The position numbers and the translations under genes are program-made. From Acidimicrobiia bacterium (GTDB lineage: Bacteria; Actinomycetota; Acidimicrobiia; IMCC26256; JAOSJL01), in assembly GCA_027494115.1 (NCBI GenBank), contig JAOSJL010000001.1:310001-374000 (forward strand): a DNA stretch of 64,000 nucleotides, written 5' to 3'. The notes under the pieces are model-generated. The model saw nothing but the letters and a program-made list of their open reading frames with translations, was not told where the DNA came from and ran no database searches. This document shows, piece after piece, positions 60,652 through 64,000 of the stretch (position 1 is its first letter; each line of letters opens with the position of its first letter).

Positions 60652-62712
60652 TCAGAAGTCGTCGAGCGCCTCGTCCAGCTGGAGTCGCCGGCGACTGAGG
60701 AGATCCCACGAAATCCACGGTCCGTGAGACTTCAACGACGTCAACATCGCGCTCACCGACGCGGCCGGTGCCTTGTCGCGTAGCACCGCGAACGCACCGG
60801 CCACGTGGGGCGTCGCCATCGACGTTCCGTTCGAACTCCCCCGTGGCGGATTGAGAGTCGACCAGAAATCGGGAACGGACGAAACCACGCTCTGGCCCGG
60901 CGCGAACAGGTCGAGAGCGGATCCCGAGTTGGAGTACGAGGCGATGGCGTCGGAATCGTTCGTCGCGCCCACCGAGACCGCGTGCGAGACGCACCCCGGG
61001 AAATTCATCTGCCACGACGAGCCCTGATTCCCCGACGCCGCAACAGGCGCGATCTTGGCACTGCGCAGGTTCGACAGCACCGTCGTGACCGACGGTGACA
61101 CGTCGTTGCAGGTAGCCGGCTCCCACGGGAAGACCGGATAGAGGCCGCCACCGAGGCTCATGTTCACAGATGCGATCGGCTTGGCGAACGTGTTGCGTTG
61201 TGCGTAGACGTGGCTGAGCGCCGCGAGCAGGTCGCTGGTGTAGGCCGTGGCTTCGGGAACCGCTGCCACGTCACGCGCGATATTCCACCCCGGCCAATAC
61301 GCACCGCTTCCGAGGCTCGGTGCGGTTCCGACAGCGTGGCGACCGCCCCACGCGTCGACGATCCAGGCTCCGGTGCCGTCGGCGGTGAGCTCGAGACCAC
61401 GGGCGATGTCCCACCCTTTCCAGTAGGGACCGCCGGCGAGCTTCGGGGCGCCACCCCACTCATGGATTCCGCCCCAACCGTCGAGCGTGTACCCACCACC
61501 ATCGGGGTGCAGCGCAACATCGCGGGCGATGTCCCAACCGCTCCAGTAGGGCGCACCGCTCAGCGGCGGAGCGTTGCCCACCCGGTGGAGTCCGCCCCAG
61601 CCGTCCATCACGTATCCGCCGTTGCCGTCGGGACGAAGCACCAGGCCGCGGGCGATGTCCCACCCCTTCCAGTAAGGGCCGCCGCCGAGCGCGGGTGCGT
61701 CACCGGCGCGGTGCAGACCGCCCCACGCGTCGAGGATGTAGCCGCCGTCGGAGTCACGCAGGGCGAACGACCGGGCGATGTCCCAAGCCGGGAACCCACC
61801 CGAGCTCCAGCCGCTCATCTCGTCGGCGACACCGACGGCGTGGAGCGTCCCCCATCGGTCGAGGACGTAGCCCCCGACAGGTGAGAAGACCTGGATGGCG
61901 AAGATGTCGGCACCCGGCGCCACACCGGTGTAGGTGCCGCCGCTCTGGTCCTTGCCGGCAGCTATTCCCGTGACATGGGTGCCGTGCCAGCACCCGGCGC
62001 CATAGCTACACGGACGCGCGGAACCGGTACCGGTCTGCGCGCTTCCACGGTTGGGGCACGCGTTGTAGGAGAAGCAGGCTTCACGAACGACACGCCCCGA
62101 GAGATAAGGATGGGTCCGGTCGACGCCGGTGTCGAGAACCGCGACCGTCGCCCCAGTGCCGTCGTACCCTTCCGCCTGCGCCGCGTCGGCCCCCACGAGG
62201 GGGGTCGTGGAGTTGAGGCTCGCCTCCAGCAGACGATCGGGCTCGACGCTCGTGACGATCGGCGAGTTCTCCAGGTCGTCGAGCACCTCGGGCGAAGCCT
62301 CGACGACCGAATAGGGGGCGGCGTCGATCTCGCGTACGACCGTGGCATCGGTTCCCGAGAGCTCATCGGCGAGATCGTCCTGCGCGACGGCGATCTCGAC
62401 GCGCTGCGCGAAAGCTCCGCGCGCGTCGAGCTCGTGCTCCGGCGTCTGGGCCGCGTCGAGGCCGACGATGACACGCGTCGTACCGTCGGCCGACACAGCC
62501 ACGGGTGCCGCTGTGTCAGTAGAAGCGGCAGAGACATCAGCGGCACCGACCTCCTCCGGTGACCTGCGCGGAGCCTCGACACCGCCCGCGGCACCGCCCG
62601 CGGGTCCCGGAAGTGCGCCCGCGAGTGCCGTCCCGAACGCCGTCACCGACACGATGAGGACCGGAAGTAGCCGCCGCGACCGAGCGCTCTTGCCACTCTT
62701 CGTGGTGTGCAC
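60652..62712 (-). CDS. Secreted subtilase (S8) with WDIAR/GWGGLH repeats inserted in the catalytic domain
   Basis: A 686-residue protease with signal peptide (LLPVLIVSVTAFGTALAG), an I9-like propeptide (TTRVIVGLDAAQTPEHELDA) and a subtilisin domain: Asp in AVLDTGVDRTHP (~194), His in HGTHVTGIAAG (~243), oxyanion Asn in AASGNQGSS (~562) and Ser in NGTSMATPHVAG (~631). Between His and the oxyanion Asn, residues ~278-490 are five shared repeats (YILDAWGGLHRAGDAP, YWKGWDIARGLVL). The catalytic triad is complete, so the protease should be active, with the insert likely on a surface loop. Convergent with the methyltransferase and divergent from the membrane protein at 62853. Confidence 0.92.
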   Translation of the reverse strand: MHTTKSGKSARSRRLLPVLIVSVTAFGTALAGALPGPAGGAAGGVEAPRRSPEEVGAADVSAASTDTAAPVAVSADGTTRVIVGLDAAQTPEHELDARGAFAQRVEIAVAQDDLADELSGTDATVVREIDAAPYSVVEASPEVLDDLENSPIVTSVEPDRLLEASLNSTTPLVGADAAQAEGYDGTGATVAVLDTGVDRTHPYLSGRVVREACFSYNACPNRGSAQTGTGSARPCSYGAGCWHGTHVTGIAAGKDQSGGTYTGVAPGADIFAIQVFSPVGGYVLDRWGTLHAVGVADEMSGWSSGGFPAWDIARSFALRDSDGGYILDAWGGLHRAGDAPALGGGPYWKGWDIARGLVLRPDGNGGYVMDGWGGLHRVGNAPPLSGAPYWSGWDIARDVALHPDGGGYTLDGWGGIHEWGGAPKLAGGPYWKGWDIARGLELTADGTGAWIVDAWGGRHAVGTAPSLGSGAYWPGWNIARDVAAVPEATAYTSDLLAALSHVYAQRNTFAKPIASVNMSLGGGLYPVFPWEPATCNDVSPSVTTVLSNLRSAKIAPVAASGNQGSSWQMNFPGCVSHAVSVGATNDSDAIASYSNSGSALDLFAPGQSVVSSVPDFWSTLNPPRGSSNGTSMATPHVAGAFAVLRDKAPAASVSAMLTSLKSHGPWISWDLLSRRRLQLDEALDDF

Positions 62713-62852
62713 GGTGTCCGCTTCCCCCGGAATGGCTTACCGCTGTCCGGTCGGTCCGTAGCGGTCGGTGCTCCGGAAAAGGCCACCTCGGGGCTCCGAG
62801 GGCGCTCCGGTACCCTCACAGGCTAACGGCTCCCACCGGCCATTCGTTCCCC

Positions 62853-64000
62853 GTGACCACCACCGCCACACCAGCGCACCCGCGCCCCACCACCCACGCG
62901 CTCTTCCCCGCCGCATGGTCTCCCACTGCATGGTGGCTCCTGGGAGGGTCCGTCGCCCTGCTCGTCCTGCACCTCTGGCTGGGGCTACGGATGCGCGGCC
63001 CGCTCGTCTTCCCCGACGAGGCGGGCCTCCTCGGTCATCCCGGCTGGTTCCTCGGCGACGATCCCCTCCTCCAGATGGGCGCCACGTCCTACTACTCGTT
63101 CGGTTACTCCCTGTTCCTCGTCCCCGCCTTCGCCGTGCTTTCCGACCCGGACCATCTCTACACCGCGGCGATGGTCGTGAACGCGCTGCTCCTCACGGCC
63201 GTGTTTCCGATGCTGTACCTGATCCTGCGGAGGATCCTCGGCGTCGCTCCCTACCCGGCACTCCTGGGCGCGGCGGCAGGAGCCGTCTACCCGGCCGTGA
63301 CGTTTGCCGGAAACCACGCTTGGACGGAACCGGCCGCCATCCCGGTGTTCTGCGCGCTCGTGCTCACGGCCTGGCTCATGTTGACGGCGGACGCCCGCTG
63401 GCAACGCATGCTGTTCGGCCCGTGTGCAGCCCTCGCCTACGCGATTCATCCACGCTTCACCGGTGTGGTCGCGGTCGTTCTGGTCCTCGTGGGTGTGGCG
63501 TGGTGGTCCGGTCGGATCCGACGCCACACGGCTGTCACCAACACTGCACTGCTCGTTGCCGGGTTCATGGCCGTGCGCCTCGTCAACTCGGCGCTCTTCG
63601 ACGCCCGGTGGGCCGGAGGGAACGATGTCATCGAGAACTCCCCCGAGCAGCTGGCCAGGACGCTGGGGGACCCCGGGGAGTGGCGGGAACTGGCGGCGAT
63701 GGCCGTGGGCCAGGGTTGGTACCTCGTCGTAGCCACTCTCGGGCTGTTCGTGCTCGGTGTGGTGGTCCTGGCACGCCGAACCCGCCCGCTCATCGCACGC
63801 ACGAAGGCTGAGTGGAGACAGGCCCCGTCTTCGTCCCTCGTGGCCGGCTTCGTTCTCGTCGCCGCCCTGGCCATGTTCGTCGCCTCGATCGTGTTCATGA
63901 CCGTCAACCGCCACCGCGTCGACCATCTCGTCTACGGGCGCTACAACGAGGCGTTCCTCCCGGTGTTCCTCGCGTGTGGAACGGCAGTGCTCGCGACCCG
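62853..64000 (+). CDS. Multi-pass membrane glycosyltransferase, GT-C-like (partial at right edge)
   Basis: GTG 62853 (TTTATPAHPRPTTHALF) opens a frame with no stop to the window end, 382+ residues. It has about nine hydrophobic segments (WWLLGGSVALLVLHLWLGL, SLFLVPAFAVL, LLTAVFPMLYLILRRIL) and the acidic motif LVFPDEAGLL in the first external loop, as in GT39/ArnT and arabinosyltransferase-type GT-C enzymes that use polyprenyl-phosphate sugars. YAIHPRFTGVVAV is a later conserved-looking turn. Other reading frames here are shadows. It completes the glycan region outside the membrane. Confidence 0.72.
   Translation, partial: MTTTATPAHPRPTTHALFPAAWSPTAWWLLGGSVALLVLHLWLGLRMRGPLVFPDEAGLLGHPGWFLGDDPLLQMGATSYYSFGYSLFLVPAFAVLSDPDHLYTAAMVVNALLLTAVFPMLYLILRRILGVAPYPALLGAAAGAVYPAVTFAGNHAWTEPAAIPVFCALVLTAWLMLTADARWQRMLFGPCAALAYAIHPRFTGVVAVVLVLVGVAWWSGRIRRHTAVTNTALLVAGFMAVRLVNSALFDARWAGGNDVIENSPEQLARTLGDPGEWRELAAMAVGQGWYLVVATLGLFVLGVVVLARRTRPLIARTKAEWRQAPSSSLVAGFVLVAALAMFVASIVFMTVNRHRVDHLVYGRYNEAFLPVFLACGTAVLAT

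Noticed and set aside
62768-63811. 347-codon Arg/Pro-rich plus-strand frame near the right edge
   Set aside because: Shadow of the in-frame membrane protein from 62853, which has regular TM helices and stays open to the end of the window.

Overview
The window is a high-GC, gene-dense bacterial segment with short intergenic gaps, many GTG starts and frequent 4-nt ATGA/GTGA stop-start overlaps. The content points to an actinobacterium: polyphosphate glucokinase, DUF2510/DUF4190-type membrane protein, adenosylcobalamin-dependent methylmalonyl-CoA mutase with MeaB, cobalamin-dependent MetH, dodecin and a rhodanese/E1 fusion protein. I suspect an Acidimicrobiia-like lineage, but that is inference from gene style, not from a marker gene. 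No rRNA, tRNA, CRISPR array, insertion sequence or phage gene was recognised.

Layout. 1-5.1 kb: proline-rich and membrane proteins, a hairpin-repeat array between convergent genes, then mnmA, a cysteine desulfurase and a lipoprotein on the minus strand. 5.5-8.6 kb: methylmalonyl-CoA mutase and its chaperone MeaB. 8.8-13.6 kb: two adjacent membrane cyclic-di-GMP enzymes (GGDEF, then GGDEF-EAL), then dodecin. 14-15 kb: a MerR-type regulator facing a thioredoxin-like gene across a textbook MerR promoter. 15-20.3 kb: an actinobacterial hypothetical protein with a truncated 5' copy of itself beside it, sirtuin, GtrA, DUF4190 protein, polyphosphate glucokinase and a rhodanese-E1 protein. 20.3-23 kb: three overlapping exported-protein genes (beta-helix lipoprotein, cupredoxin, SGNH hydrolase). 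23-30 kb: leucyl aminopeptidase, cobalamin adenosyltransferase, a CAP-domain secreted protein and full-length MetH. 30-34.3 kb: membrane sulfatase-like protein, a membrane protein and a glycosyltransferase. 34.3-38.7 kb: Lpd, 2-oxoacid dehydrogenase E2 and a fused LipB-LipA lipoylation enzyme.

38.7-49.1 kb and 53.4-64 kb form a large surface-polysaccharide region: ABC exporter Wzm/Wzt with an extended Wzt C-terminal domain, several GT4/GT2/GT34-like glycosyltransferases, a coiled-coil/GT2/polysaccharide-pyruvyltransferase fusion, two methyltransferases (one with DUF4214-like repeats, one with an N-terminal coiled coil), a GT-C-type membrane protein, and three paralogous proteins combining a QueC-like PP-loop domain with a glycosyltransferase-like tail. 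Between and beside these sit secreted proteins (49.2-53.4 kb, 60.7-62.7 kb).

The most striking shared element is a roughly 40-residue repeat (consensus around GYxLDGWGGLHxxGxAP and YWxGWDIARDxAL) in four otherwise unrelated exported proteins: a CAP protein, an FG-GAP protein, a glucosaminidase-like lipoprotein and a subtilase. Each has about five copies; in the subtilase they are inserted inside the catalytic domain. I infer a five-bladed propeller-like module.

Caution: about 17 one-base frame breaks, many in homopolymers, split genes that otherwise read as intact. Most look like sequencing or assembly errors; affected genes are annotated across the break.
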